From Hwanghaeella sp965227365 (lineage in GTDB: Bacteria > Pseudomonadota > Alphaproteobacteria > UBA8366 > Aestuariispiraceae), in NCBI RefSeq assembly GCF_965227365.1, contig NZ_OZ245754.1, forward strand, positions 1,736,001-1,800,000: a DNA stretch of 64,000 nt. The letters are read 5' to 3'. Position numbers and translations under genes: made by a program. Positions 7,965 through 15,703 of the stretch are shown here, one piece after another. The notes beneath the pieces are model-generated. The model searched no databases and had not been told where the DNA came from. It worked only from the letters and a program-made list of their open reading frames with translations. Position 1 is the stretch's first letter. Each line of letters begins with the position of its first letter.

Positions 7965-8684
7965 CTAGAAGCCCAGCAATTCGTGCAAGGGCATCACCTT
8001 GTGGATGCTGGCGATCCTCTCGCGCGGAAAGCTCGTTTCCCTTGGTGGATCGAATTGCGCGCAGACGATCTCGTCGGCCGTCTGACGCAGGAAGCGGCGC
8101 AGATAGGCGATCGGGGGCTCGTCCGCAGTTGCGGTCAATTCGACGACGACATCGTCGCCCGGACGGGGCGGCCGGTGCGGGTGGACCAGGCATAACTCGC
8201 CGCTCGGATAGCGTGGCGCCATCGTATCGTCCAGAACGTAGAAGCCATAGGCGTCCGGCACGCTTTGCAAACCCGGCGGGCGGCGGACCAGTTCGACGGG
8301 ATCCTCGGAAAGGGTCATTGCGCCGTTCCCGCCTGCCGGATGCGTCCCCGAAACGGGGAGATCACGGGGCCAGCCTTCGGTTGCAGGGGCAGGCGTGTCG
8401 GTCTTGTGCGCGCCGGCGATGGTGGAGGATTTCAGATAGCGCAGGGTGCTGTCTTCCGGCGCGCCTTCCGGTTCCATCGGTTCTTCGCCATAGCGCAGCC
8501 AAGCCAACCGCACGCCCAATTCCCGTGCCATGTCCGCCATCAAGGTGCCGCGTGGCTGGGCGACCTTGCCCTGGGCGCATTTGATCACCCGCTCGTAGGA
8601 GGCGCCCGTTCGGCGTGCCAGTTCCGCGATGGAAATGCCGCGCATTCCCGCCACCATGTTCAAGCGGTCTGCCCAATCTTCCAT
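7965..8684 (-). CDS. Phage CI-like repressor: HTH plus S24-type domain without catalytic dyad
   Basis: 239 residues. Residues 5-65 are a helix-turn-helix (RGISIAELARRTGASYERVIKCAQG). Residues 145-235 have the S24/LexA fold, with YVLDDTMAPRYPSGELCLVHP, RPGDDVVVEL and AYLRRFL. The usual catalytic Ser is Thr154, and the usual Lys position reads Leu-Arg (195-196), so RecA-stimulated self-cleavage looks impossible. It is expected to bind DNA as a dimer and silence the cluster. The ATG at 8684 has GGGGACGG upstream. The gene is transcribed away from the structural genes, with a 284-nt control region between, as in lambdoid switches. It may instead respond to an antirepressor or small ligand. Confidence 0.85.
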   Translation of the reverse strand: MEDWADRLNMVAGMRGISIAELARRTGASYERVIKCAQGKVAQPRGTLMADMARELGVRLAWLRYGEEPMEPEGAPEDSTLRYLKSSTIAGAHKTDTPAPATEGWPRDLPVSGTHPAGGNGAMTLSEDPVELVRRPPGLQSVPDAYGFYVLDDTMAPRYPSGELCLVHPHRPPRPGDDVVVELTATADEPPIAYLRRFLRQTADEIVCAQFDPPRETSFPRERIASIHKVMPLHELLGF

Positions 8685-8882
8685 AAAACGTACCGTCCCC
8701 ATACAGACAGGTGAAAAGCCGCTCATGCCGCCGGTGCCTGTCGCCCGTTCGCGCCTGTCCCGTCACCGGTTTCCAAAGCGATGGCCAGCAGGCCGCTGGA
8801 TCCGACTTCCAGGCGAAACAGACAAGTGCACACACCGGATCAGGCTCTTGATTGGCAAGAGCGTGGAGAACTTGCCCCAGAC

Positions 8883-8944
8883 ATTGGAATTTGGGTATGG
8901 AAAAAAATTCTTGACGTTTTGTCGATGTGTATGTAAATTCCAAT
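8883..8944. promoter_or_regulatory. Inverted operator half-sites flanking the main phage promoter
   Basis: ATTGGAATTT (8883-8892) and its exact reverse complement AAATTCCAAT (8935-8944) bracket the promoter at 8911-8939. A further GGAATTT lies at 8961-8967 next to the ribosome site. The same GGAATT core is in the operator at 7765-7778. Binding by the divergent repressor is inferred from this recurrence in otherwise GC-rich DNA. Confidence 0.6.
8911..8939 (+). promoter_or_regulatory. Main rightward phage promoter
   Basis: TTGACG (8911-8916), a 17-nt spacer and TAAATT (8934-8939) form a good sigma70-type promoter about 30 nt before the first rightward gene. The region is strikingly AT-rich for this genome. 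All genes from 8969 to 22338 are co-directional with mostly short or overlapping junctions, so this promoter may drive the whole late operon. Confidence 0.65.
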
Positions 8945-8968
8945 CACGCTAAAGGATGGTGGAATTTA

Positions 8969-9271
8969 ATGACTTTTCTTCCAAGCATATCGCATCGTTT
9001 CCAATGTGAGGGTGATCTGTCACCGGCCGTGTCGGCGCGGACGGGGGCCGGGTGCCAATGGATCGACGGACCGGTCACGGGGGACGACAGCTGCAAATGC
9101 GGCAAACCGGTCGTTTCGGGCCTGCCGGGCCGTGCGCCGTATTGCGCGGATCATGCGCGCCGGTGTTTCGAAAGCGCATCCGCCTGGAAGGCACGAAATG
9201 CCGAGGTCCAGGACCTCGAGGCCGGTTTTGCGACGGTCTCGCTGAGGGACTGGCTGGGCGGTTTGGATTGA
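8969..9271 (+). CDS. Small zinc-binding protein resembling the C-terminal domain of GcrA
   Basis: 100 residues. Residues 29-62 hold C29-Q-W-I-D-G-P, C42-K-C44-G-K-P and G-R-A-P-Y-C59-A-D-H62. This spacing recalls the C-terminal zinc-knuckle-like motif of GcrA cell-cycle regulators (C-W-P-x-G ... F-C-G ... Y-C-x-x-H). The GcrA DNA-binding N-terminus is missing. GcrA contacts sigma70 domain 2, so a phage protein of this type could modulate host RNA polymerase (inference). The start is ATG 8969 with AAAGGATGG upstream. Its stop overlaps the terminase start (TGATG), implying translational coupling. An alternative is a terminase accessory or small-subunit substitute. Confidence 0.65.
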   Translation: MTFLPSISHRFQCEGDLSPAVSARTGAGCQWIDGPVTGDDSCKCGKPVVSGLPGRAPYCADHARRCFESASAWKARNAEVQDLEAGFATVSLRDWLGGLD

Positions 9272-10770
9272 TGACGGAGCGCGCCGCCGTATCGTCCGCC
9301 GACATGGTGGGTGTCGATGTGCCCGTGCCGGACGATCTGGCACGGCATGCCGCCGATCCGCTCGCTTTCGTCGAGGCCGTGTTTCCCTGGGGGCAGGGCG
9401 AACTACGAAGCCATGCGGGGCCCGACGATTGGCAGCGGGACGTGCTGTCGGATTTGACCGATGCGTTGCGGTCGGGTGGGCCGCGACGCCGGGAGCCGAT
9501 CCGTCTGGCGATCGCCAGCGGTCATGGCGTCGGCAAGTCCGCTTTGGTCTCCTGGCTGATCCTGTGGTCGATTTCAACGCGGGCGGAGTCCAAAGGCGTT
9601 GTGACCGCCAATACGGAACGGCAGCTGCGGACCAAAACCTGGGTCGAGGTCGGCAAATGGCATCGCTTGATGCAGGGACGGGAGATGCTGAAACTGGGCG
9701 CCACGGCGCTGAGCGCGGCCGACAAGGACCTGCAGAACACCTGGCGCGTCGACATGGTGCCGTGGAACGAGCGCGCGACCGAAGCCTTCGCAGGATTGCA
9801 CAATCACGGCAAACGCATCGCGCTGTTCTTCGACGAAGCCAGCGCCATCGACGATCGCGTCTGGGAAACCGCCGAAGGCGCGCTGACCGACGAGGATACG
9901 GAAATCCTGTGGTTCGTCTGCGGCAACCCGACCCGCAACAAGGGCCGGTTCAAGGATTGCTTTCATCGCTTTCGCCATCGCTGGATCCGCCGGCAGGTGG
10001 ATAGCCGCCAGGCGCGGTTGACGAACAAGGAGCAGATTGCCGGCTGGATTGCTGATTACGGCGAGGAGTCGGATTTCGTCCGGGTTCGTGTAAGGGGTGT
10101 TTTTCCACATAAGGGACCGAACCAGTTCATCGCGACGGCCGACGTGGAGGCGGCCATTGCGCGGGTGCCCGCGGCCGATGAGGGTGGCGGGCGGCTTGTC
10201 CCGGTGGTGATCGGTGTCGATGTCGCGCGCTATGGCGACGATCAGTCGGTGATCCTGGTGCGCAAGGGACGCGCGGTGCTGGATGTTGTGAAGTTCCGCA
10301 ACAAGGATACCTGGGAAGTCGCCCAGCATGTGGCCGAGCGGATCAATCGCTGGCAGCCGGACGCGGTCTTCGTTGATGGCGGCGGCGTGGGGGGCGGGGT
10401 TGTCGATGCCCTGCGGCGCATGCACTTCCCGGTCACCGAGGTTTTGTTCGGGTCGAAAGCTTTGCGCGATACGGAATACGCCAACCGCCGGGCCGAAATG
10501 TGGGGCGAGATGCGGAAATGGCTGCAGACCGGATGTCTGCCCGAAGACCGGGAACTGGCCGACGACCTGACGGGGCCCGAATATTCCTTCGTGCGGGAAA
10601 ACGTAATCCAGCTGGAACGCAAGGCGGATATGAAACTGCGCGGCCTGGCCTCACCGGATACCGGCGATGCATTGGCGCTCACCTTTGCTCAGCCGGTTCG
10701 AAGCCGGGCTTCCAGCGCACGCGACGGAACGCTCGCCGCCAATACGGATTTCGAGGTTTGGAATGACTGA
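9271..10770 (+). CDS. Phage terminase large subunit
   Basis: 499 residues. The N-terminal ATPase has Walker A ASGHGVGKS (about residue 85), an adenine-loop region at TANTERQLRTKTW, Walker B ALFFDEAS and the coupling segment WFVCGNPTRNKG. The C-terminal RNase-H-like nuclease has VIGVDVARYGDDQSV, AVFVDGGGVGGGVVD and SPDTGDALALTFA, giving the three acidic positions expected for two-metal DNA cleavage. It packages DNA into procapsids through the portal encoded downstream. The ATG at 9271 overlaps the preceding stop, and the longer upstream frame is an overlap with the GcrA-like gene. No small terminase subunit is recognisable nearby. All key motifs are intact. Confidence 0.93.
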   Translation: MTERAAVSSADMVGVDVPVPDDLARHAADPLAFVEAVFPWGQGELRSHAGPDDWQRDVLSDLTDALRSGGPRRREPIRLAIASGHGVGKSALVSWLILWSISTRAESKGVVTANTERQLRTKTWVEVGKWHRLMQGREMLKLGATALSAADKDLQNTWRVDMVPWNERATEAFAGLHNHGKRIALFFDEASAIDDRVWETAEGALTDEDTEILWFVCGNPTRNKGRFKDCFHRFRHRWIRRQVDSRQARLTNKEQIAGWIADYGEESDFVRVRVRGVFPHKGPNQFIATADVEAAIARVPAADEGGGRLVPVVIGVDVARYGDDQSVILVRKGRAVLDVVKFRNKDTWEVAQHVAERINRWQPDAVFVDGGGVGGGVVDALRRMHFPVTEVLFGSKALRDTEYANRRAEMWGEMRKWLQTGCLPEDRELADDLTGPEYSFVRENVIQLERKADMKLRGLASPDTGDALALTFAQPVRSRASSARDGTLAANTDFEVWND

Positions 10771-11236
10771 CAGGTTCGAAACGGAAACCGTCGGCGCCAG
10801 CGAGGGTCTATCCTGGCGGATCGTCTTTTGCGACCCGGAACCGCTGGATCCCAAAACCTGCGGCTGGCGGGAGAGAGCGTTCTACCGATTGCTGCATCTG
10901 CTGAAGCCCGGATTTCGGCATTGCTTCCTGATGCGCCCCTTGGTGGCGGACGAGGGCGGTTGGCTGATCGTTAATCCGAATTCTGCCCGCATGGACGTGT
11001 TCGAGGTTTTGGATAACGGCGACGGGACCAGCGGCTATGCCGCCTATGTGGAGCATTTGGCCCGGGCCGGGAAGGTCCGCGTCCTGGACGTGCCTCAACT
11101 CTATCCTGCCGGGTTGGTGCTGCGTCCCTGGTTCAGTTGTGTCGAGGTCGTGAAACACGCCACGGGATTGCGGCCGCCCGTATGGGTGCTGACTCCGTGG
11201 CAACTGTACCGATGGATCGGCTGCCGGGCCGACTAA
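10763..11236 (+). CDS. Phage protein of unknown function, possible permuted papain-fold hydrolase
   Basis: 157 residues starting 8 nt inside the terminase stop. The protein has FRH53CFLMRP in the first half and WFSC126VEVVKHATGL followed by TPWQLYRWI in the second. A His followed much later by a Cys at the head of a helix is the order in circularly permuted NlpC/P60 (LRAT-like) enzymes. I therefore suggest, without proof, a cysteine hydrolase or an inactive relative. Genes of this size between terminase and portal are common in alphaproteobacterial short-tailed prophages but remain unnamed. There is no signal peptide, so it would act in the cytoplasm or be packaged in the virion. Confidence 0.75.
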   Translation: MTDRFETETVGASEGLSWRIVFCDPEPLDPKTCGWRERAFYRLLHLLKPGFRHCFLMRPLVADEGGWLIVNPNSARMDVFEVLDNGDGTSGYAAYVEHLARAGKVRVLDVPQLYPAGLVLRPWFSCVEVVKHATGLRPPVWVLTPWQLYRWIGCRAD

Positions 11237-11376
11237 TCCAACCGGGCCGACCAGGTCGGCTGTAACGCGGCCGGCTAGTTCGAAGACAAGACACGGTTTG
11301 ACGCGCCTTTCGGCGCCACGGGACCGGCTTGCCGGAAAAGCCTTTCAGGGAAAACACCTTCAGAAAAGGAAAGACG

Positions 11377-11598
11377 ATGGGTGGATTGTTCAGTGCCCCG
11401 AAACCGCCGCCGCCATCGCCGGAAGACGATGTGCTGAAGCAGCAATTGGACATGCAGAAGCAGGAACGGGAGCGCACCAAGCAGGCGAATGACGCCCGGC
11501 TTCGGAATCTGCGCCGACGGGGCCAGCGCCGCCCACTGCTGTTTTCCGGGTTTGCCGGCGTCGAGGACGGCGACCGGGGCGCCGATACGCTCGGCTGA
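11377..11598 (+). CDS. Small phage protein upstream of the portal
   Basis: 73 residues: MGGLFSAPKPPPPSPEDD, then a Gln/Lys/Arg-rich helix (LKQQLDMQKQERERTKQ), then RRRGQRRPLLFSGFAGV. This layout of a Pro-rich head, coiled coil and basic RRG...LL-GF tail recurs in short proteins beside podoviral portal genes. It may be a membrane- or capsid-associated minor protein; the function is unknown. The ATG at 11377 has AAAAGGAAA upstream. It sits alone between two intergenic spaces of 140 and 48 nt. Confidence 0.7.
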   Translation: MGGLFSAPKPPPPSPEDDVLKQQLDMQKQERERTKQANDARLRNLRRRGQRRPLLFSGFAGVEDGDRGADTLG

Positions 11599-11646
11599 TC
11601 GCCGGGTCTCGAGACTGTCTGACCGACTTCCAGATCGAGGATTTTC

Positions 11647-13230
11647 ATGGAGACGAACCAATCCGTTCCCGCGCCCGGGGATCAGACCGGCAGTGACGCG
11701 GTGCTGACGCGCTTTCGGCTGGCCGAACAGCGCCGCCGTCGGTGGGACGCGATCCTGAAGGATGCCTATCGCCACACGCTGCCGGAATTCGAAAGCGGCG
11801 ATGACGGCGGCGAGGCGGAGCGCGGCACCGACCGGCGGATCACCCTTTATGACAGCACCGGGGCGGATGCCCTGGATGAGAAGGCGGCGCGCACCCACGG
11901 GCAGTTGTTTCCCCCGTTTCAGCATTGGATGTCGATCCAAAGCCCGAAATCCGACGTGCAGGACGATACGGGTGAGGCGGATGCCATGCTGGAAAGGGTT
12001 CGCGCGGCGGCGGTGGAGCGGTTTCACGACGCCCTCGATGTGTCCAATTTCCATACCGAAATCGCCCCGGCATTGAGAGAGGCCTATGTCTCTCTGGGTT
12101 GCATCAACGTCAATTTCGGTTCGCCCGAAAACCCGTTGAACTTCGAGGCGGTACCGATCGCCCGCGTGGTGCCGGAAGAAGCGCCCGACGGCATTCCCCG
12201 CACGGTCTTCATCAAGCAGCAGGTCCGGCTGCGTGAGATGGCGGTTCGTTATCCGTCGGCACGCCTGCCGGAACGCCTGCGGCGGGAAAGGGATCGCGAC
12301 CCGGACCAGACCGTCCAGGTGCTGGAGGCCAATATCTGGGTCCCGGGCGATGCCGCCACCGGGCAGCCGGCCTATGTCGATTGGTCGGTCTGGCTGCTGG
12401 AGGATGGCGAGGCGATCCTGCGCGACCGGTTGGAAACCGAACGCACCATCGCCTTCCGCGTCGACAAGGCGCCGGGCGAGGTGATGGGGCGCGGCCCGGT
12501 CCTGAAGGCCCTGCCGGAAATCAAGACCGCGAACAAGATCGTCGAACTGGTTCTGAAGAACGCCTCCATCGCTGTCAGCGGGATCTGGCAGGCGGAAGAC
12601 GACGGCGTGCTGAACCCAGCCAATATCCGCCTGGCGCCCGGCACCATCATTCCGAAGGCGGTGGGATCTGCCGGTCTGACACCCCTGGAGGCGCCGGGCC
12701 GGTTCGACGTCTCGCAACTGATCCTGAAGGACCTGCAGCAGCGCATCCGCAATGCCATCAAGGGGCCCGATTTGCCGCCGGCCGCGGACGGCGTGCGCAC
12801 GGCCTTCGAACTGGGTGAGCGGCGGGCGGATCAGACCGCGGTCGAAATTCCCCAGACCCTGCGCCTGCTGAACGAATGCTACGACCGGCTGGTGCGGCGC
12901 TGTCTGCATATCCTCGGCCATCATTCCATGGCCGGCAGCCCTTATTACATCCCGCCCGTTCATGTCGACGACCGCGCCGTCCGGCTGGTCCCGACATCGC
13001 CGATGGTGCGGGTCCAGGACGAGATTGCCGCGCGGAACAGTTTCAACGGCATCGGCGCAATCGCGCAGTTCGCCGGGCCGGAACAGGTCTTGCGCTCCGT
13101 CAAGATGGATGACTTCGCCCGCTGGTGGCTGAAGCAATCGGGCTTCCCGCCGGATCTCGTCCGAACACCGCAGGAACTGGCCGAGGTCGACCTTCAACGG
13201 CAGCAGGAGGCGCTGGATGACGGCGCGTGA
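11647..13230 (+). CDS. Portal protein (podoviral head-to-tail connector)
   Basis: 527 residues, the expected size for T7/BPP-1-type portals. Recognisable segments are RRRRWDAILKDAYRHTLPEF near the N-terminus, DSTGADALDEKAARTHGQLFPP, and FHTEIAPALREAYVSLGCINVNFG, the classic block of head-to-tail connecting proteins. It also has FRVDKAPGEVMGRGPVLKALPEIKTANK, then a C-terminal helical part with RVQDEIAARNSFNGIGAIAQF. It forms the dodecameric DNA gate at one capsid vertex and docks the terminase. The ATG at 11647 has GAGG upstream. Its end overlaps the next gene by 14 nt. It is intact end to end, with no frameshift. Confidence 0.92.
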   Translation: METNQSVPAPGDQTGSDAVLTRFRLAEQRRRRWDAILKDAYRHTLPEFESGDDGGEAERGTDRRITLYDSTGADALDEKAARTHGQLFPPFQHWMSIQSPKSDVQDDTGEADAMLERVRAAAVERFHDALDVSNFHTEIAPALREAYVSLGCINVNFGSPENPLNFEAVPIARVVPEEAPDGIPRTVFIKQQVRLREMAVRYPSARLPERLRRERDRDPDQTVQVLEANIWVPGDAATGQPAYVDWSVWLLEDGEAILRDRLETERTIAFRVDKAPGEVMGRGPVLKALPEIKTANKIVELVLKNASIAVSGIWQAEDDGVLNPANIRLAPGTIIPKAVGSAGLTPLEAPGRFDVSQLILKDLQQRIRNAIKGPDLPPAADGVRTAFELGERRADQTAVEIPQTLRLLNECYDRLVRRCLHILGHHSMAGSPYYIPPVHVDDRAVRLVPTSPMVRVQDEIAARNSFNGIGAIAQFAGPEQVLRSVKMDDFARWWLKQSGFPPDLVRTPQELAEVDLQRQQEALDDGA

Positions 13231-13453
13231 TCCGTCCCAAGCCGCGTCCGACCCTGAGGCCATCGCGCGCGTCTTTGCCCGCTGTTTCAAGGGGCGGGAC
13301 GGGGAGAGGGCGCTCACCTTTCTGCGCCGTTTGACGGTCGAGCGATGCCTGCCCGCGACCGCGCCGGCGGAAGAGCTGCGCGATGCCGAAGGGCAGCGAC
13401 GACTGGTGAAACTGATCGAAACCCTAGTGCAACGAGGTAACGAGGATGAATAG
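13217..13453 (+). CDS. Small Bbp19-like phage protein
   Basis: 78 residues: RVFARCFKGRDGERALTFLRRLTVERCL followed by LRDAEGQRRLVKLIETLVQRG. A conserved helix pair ending in a G-Q-R-x-L-V-x-x-I motif is typical of the small proteins that follow portals in BPP-1-like phages (Bbp19-type). The role is unknown. It overlaps the portal by 14 nt and the scaffold gene by 8 nt, with GGAGG at 6 nt from its ATG, so it is translationally coupled on both sides. Confidence 0.75.
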   Translation: MTARDPSQAASDPEAIARVFARCFKGRDGERALTFLRRLTVERCLPATAPAEELRDAEGQRRLVKLIETLVQRGNEDE

Positions 13454-14120
13454 AGACAAGCAGTCACTGACGCCGCCGCTCGACCCCGCCGTGGGGATGA
13501 GCCCCGCTTCCTTCGACCCGGATTCGGCCGCTAAGCCGCTGGTCGCGCGCAACCCGGATGGCGGCGACGGATCTGGGCAGGGCGAGGGGGCGCCGGAATA
13601 CAGCCTGACGGTGCCGGCCGAGCTTGCCGAGATGGGCATCCAGCCCGACACGGAGCATCCGCTCTACAAATCCGCAGCCGCCTGGGCGAAGCAGCGGGCG
13701 CTGTCCCAGCACGACTTCGACGAATTGACGGCCGGGTTCTATCGCAGTCTTGCGGAAGACGCCGAGCGCGACCGGGACGCGGAACAGGTCGAGCGTAAGT
13801 CCTTCATCGATGCCTTCGCGCCCGCTTCCATGCAGGGGCGGGACGACGAGGAAGCGTTGCAGGCGGCACAGCGCAATGCCCGCCCGGTGGTCGATTGGGC
13901 TGCCGGCCTGCTGGCCCCCGCGATCCGCCAGAACCCGGATCTGGGGCAGATGCTGGAGGAGGTCTTCTCCTTCGCCGACGGCCTGGCCCTGATGCGTGCG
14001 ATCAAATCCGCGATCGGCGAACGGACGCCGGGCCCGCATCCCAGTCCATCCGGTGGCCCGTCGCCGCGTTCCGCCGAAGAGGTGCTCTACGGGGCAACCA
14101 CGCCGCCGTGCGGGCTGTGA
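13446..14120 (+). CDS. Capsid assembly scaffolding protein
   Basis: 224 residues, acidic and low-complexity at the N-terminus. A helical core (LAEMGIQPDTEHPLYKSAAAWAKQRALSQHDFDELTAGFYRSLAEDAERDRDAE...) is followed by a Pro/Ser-rich tail. Position directly before the major capsid gene, composition and size fit T7 gp9-type scaffolds that guide capsid shell assembly and then leave. No protease is seen in the cluster, so the scaffold would exit intact, as in T7. The start ATG is inside the previous gene's end. Identification rests on position and composition more than on motifs. Confidence 0.8.
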   Translation: MNRDKQSLTPPLDPAVGMSPASFDPDSAAKPLVARNPDGGDGSGQGEGAPEYSLTVPAELAEMGIQPDTEHPLYKSAAAWAKQRALSQHDFDELTAGFYRSLAEDAERDRDAEQVERKSFIDAFAPASMQGRDDEEALQAAQRNARPVVDWAAGLLAPAIRQNPDLGQMLEEVFSFADGLALMRAIKSAIGERTPGPHPSPSGGPSPRSAEEVLYGATTPPCGL

Positions 14121-14164
14121 CTTTCCAGTTCTCGAAATCCGTCTTTCCACGCAAGGAGTAAAAC

Positions 14165-15169
14165 ATGCCGCAAATCGGTGACACCTATCTGAACCTGGCC
14201 GACGGCTTCAAGCGGTCGGCATCCGGCGAGTCGCGGGAAGCGATCATCGCCGAGCTGCTGTCCCAGACCAACGAGATCATGCTCGACGCCCATGCCATGC
14301 CGGCGAATGACGGGGCCAGCCATATTTCCACCGTCCGCACGGGCCTGCCGTCGACGACCTGGCGCAAACTGTACAAGGGCGTGCCGGTCTCGAAATCCAC
14401 GACCCAGCAGGTCCGGGATACCTGCGGCATGCTGGAAAGCTTCTCCAGCCATGATCGCGACCTGGTCGACAAGCAGGTCCTGCCGCAGCGCTTCCGGATC
14501 ATCGAAAGCCGCGCGCATCTTGAGGCCATGGGCCAGGAAATGGCCGCCACCTTCATCTATGGCGACACGGCGGTCGCGCCGGAGAAGTTCATGGGGCTCG
14601 CCCCGCGTTACGATGCCTATCAGGACGCGGACGATACCAAGTCCAGCTTCAACGTGATCGACGCGGGCAGCGTGACGGCCGACGCCAATACCTCCATCTG
14701 GTTCGTGAAATGGGGCGATAGCACGGCGCATTTCATCTACCCGAAGGGATCGAAGGCTGGGTTGCGCCATGACGATCTGGGCCTGGACACGGTGGAGGAC
14801 AGCGACGGCAATCCCTATCGGGCCTATCGCGATCACTACAAGCACGATATCGGCCTGGTGGTGAAGGACTGGCGCGCCATCTCGCGGGTCGCGAATATCG
14901 ATGTCGCGGCGATGCGGGCCGGGGACCTGGCCATCGAGGATTTCATGCTGGAGGCCTTCTATCGCACCGACGACACCAGCGGGACCATGGCGATCTACTG
15001 CAACCGCGAGGTCCAGGTCGCCCTGCACAAGCGGGCGAAGTCGCAGCAGAACGTGAACCTGACACTGGAGACCTTCGAGGGCCGCAAGGTGGTCAGCTTC
15101 CTGGGCGCGCCGATCCGCCGCGTCCGCGCAATCAAGAACACCGAAGCCCTGGTGCCGGCGGACGTCTAG
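14165..15169 (+). CDS. Major capsid protein (BPP-1 Bbp17-like)
   Basis: 334 residues. N-terminal MPQIGDTYLNLADGFKRS, TEIM-like LLSQTNEIMLDAHAMPAN, RTGLPSTTWRKLYKGVP, then DKQVLPQRFRIIESRAHLEAMGQEMA and FMGLAPRYDAY match the capsid family of BPP-1-like short-tailed phages. That family uses an HK97-type fold with a rearranged strand order. C-terminal DDTSGTMAIYCNREVQVALHKRAKS and FLGAPIRRVRAIKNTEALV are also typical. It builds the icosahedral shell. The ATG is preceded by AAGGAG. The partner cement gene follows after 50 nt. The coding frame is intact. Confidence 0.92.
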   Translation: MPQIGDTYLNLADGFKRSASGESREAIIAELLSQTNEIMLDAHAMPANDGASHISTVRTGLPSTTWRKLYKGVPVSKSTTQQVRDTCGMLESFSSHDRDLVDKQVLPQRFRIIESRAHLEAMGQEMAATFIYGDTAVAPEKFMGLAPRYDAYQDADDTKSSFNVIDAGSVTADANTSIWFVKWGDSTAHFIYPKGSKAGLRHDDLGLDTVEDSDGNPYRAYRDHYKHDIGLVVKDWRAISRVANIDVAAMRAGDLAIEDFMLEAFYRTDDTSGTMAIYCNREVQVALHKRAKSQQNVNLTLETFEGRKVVSFLGAPIRRVRAIKNTEALVPADV

Positions 15170-15219
15170 GTCGCATTCGGTCCTGCTTCCCCCGGTCATC
15201 CATTCCAAGGAGTATAGAA

Positions 15220-15618
15220 ATGATCCTCGACAGCGAATTGCTGCTTTCCGATGCGCAGGAGGTCACCGCGACCGGGCCGTCGGACGACTTCATCGATTTC
15301 GGCGCCAACCGAGATGTCGGGCCCGGAACACCGGTGCCGCTGCTGATCCAGGTGGCGTCCGATTTCAGCGATATGGCAAACCTGACCGTCGACCTGCAGA
15401 CCAGCGGCGATCCGACCTTCAGTTCGGATGTGTCGGTTCTGGCCAGCATGACGGTGCCGGTCGCCGATCTGGTGCGCGGCTATCAGTTTCCGATCGCCCA
15501 TCTACCGAACCACTGCCGCCGGTATTTCCGTCTGAACTACACGGTCGGCACGCCCGGCGCGTCGCCCGGCGGCGCGATTACCGCGGGTATCGTCTGGGGC
15601 GTCCAGACCAACCGCTGA
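15220..15618 (+). CDS. Capsid cement protein (Bbp16-like)
   Basis: 132 residues with an all-beta look: ILDSELLLSDAQEVTATGPSDDFIDFG, then GPGTPVPLLIQVASDFSDMANLTVDLQTS and HCRRYFRLNYTVGT...GAITAGIVWGVQTN. This is the pattern of Bbp16-type cement proteins, which bind at capsid three-fold or two-fold sites and stabilise the shell. It lies immediately after the capsid gene, as in BPP-1. AAGGAG lies 8 nt before the ATG. Confidence 0.85.
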   Translation: MILDSELLLSDAQEVTATGPSDDFIDFGANRDVGPGTPVPLLIQVASDFSDMANLTVDLQTSGDPTFSSDVSVLASMTVPVADLVRGYQFPIAHLPNHCRRYFRLNYTVGTPGASPGGAITAGIVWGVQTNR

Positions 15619-15703
15619 CGCGGCATCCCGGCGGAGGCGCGCCACGGTGCCGCCTCCGCCCCATTTTTCCGACAGTTCCATCATTCTTCGAGGAGGGCCG
15701 ATC

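Noticed and set aside
11275..13467. Long open frame of about 730 codons on the minus strand opposite the portal gene
   Set aside because: Arg/Gln-rich, no family features and no ribosome site. It is an antisense shadow created by high GC, as are those at 3275-4288, 5751-6833, 16102-18027, 31369-33255 and 46684-48597.
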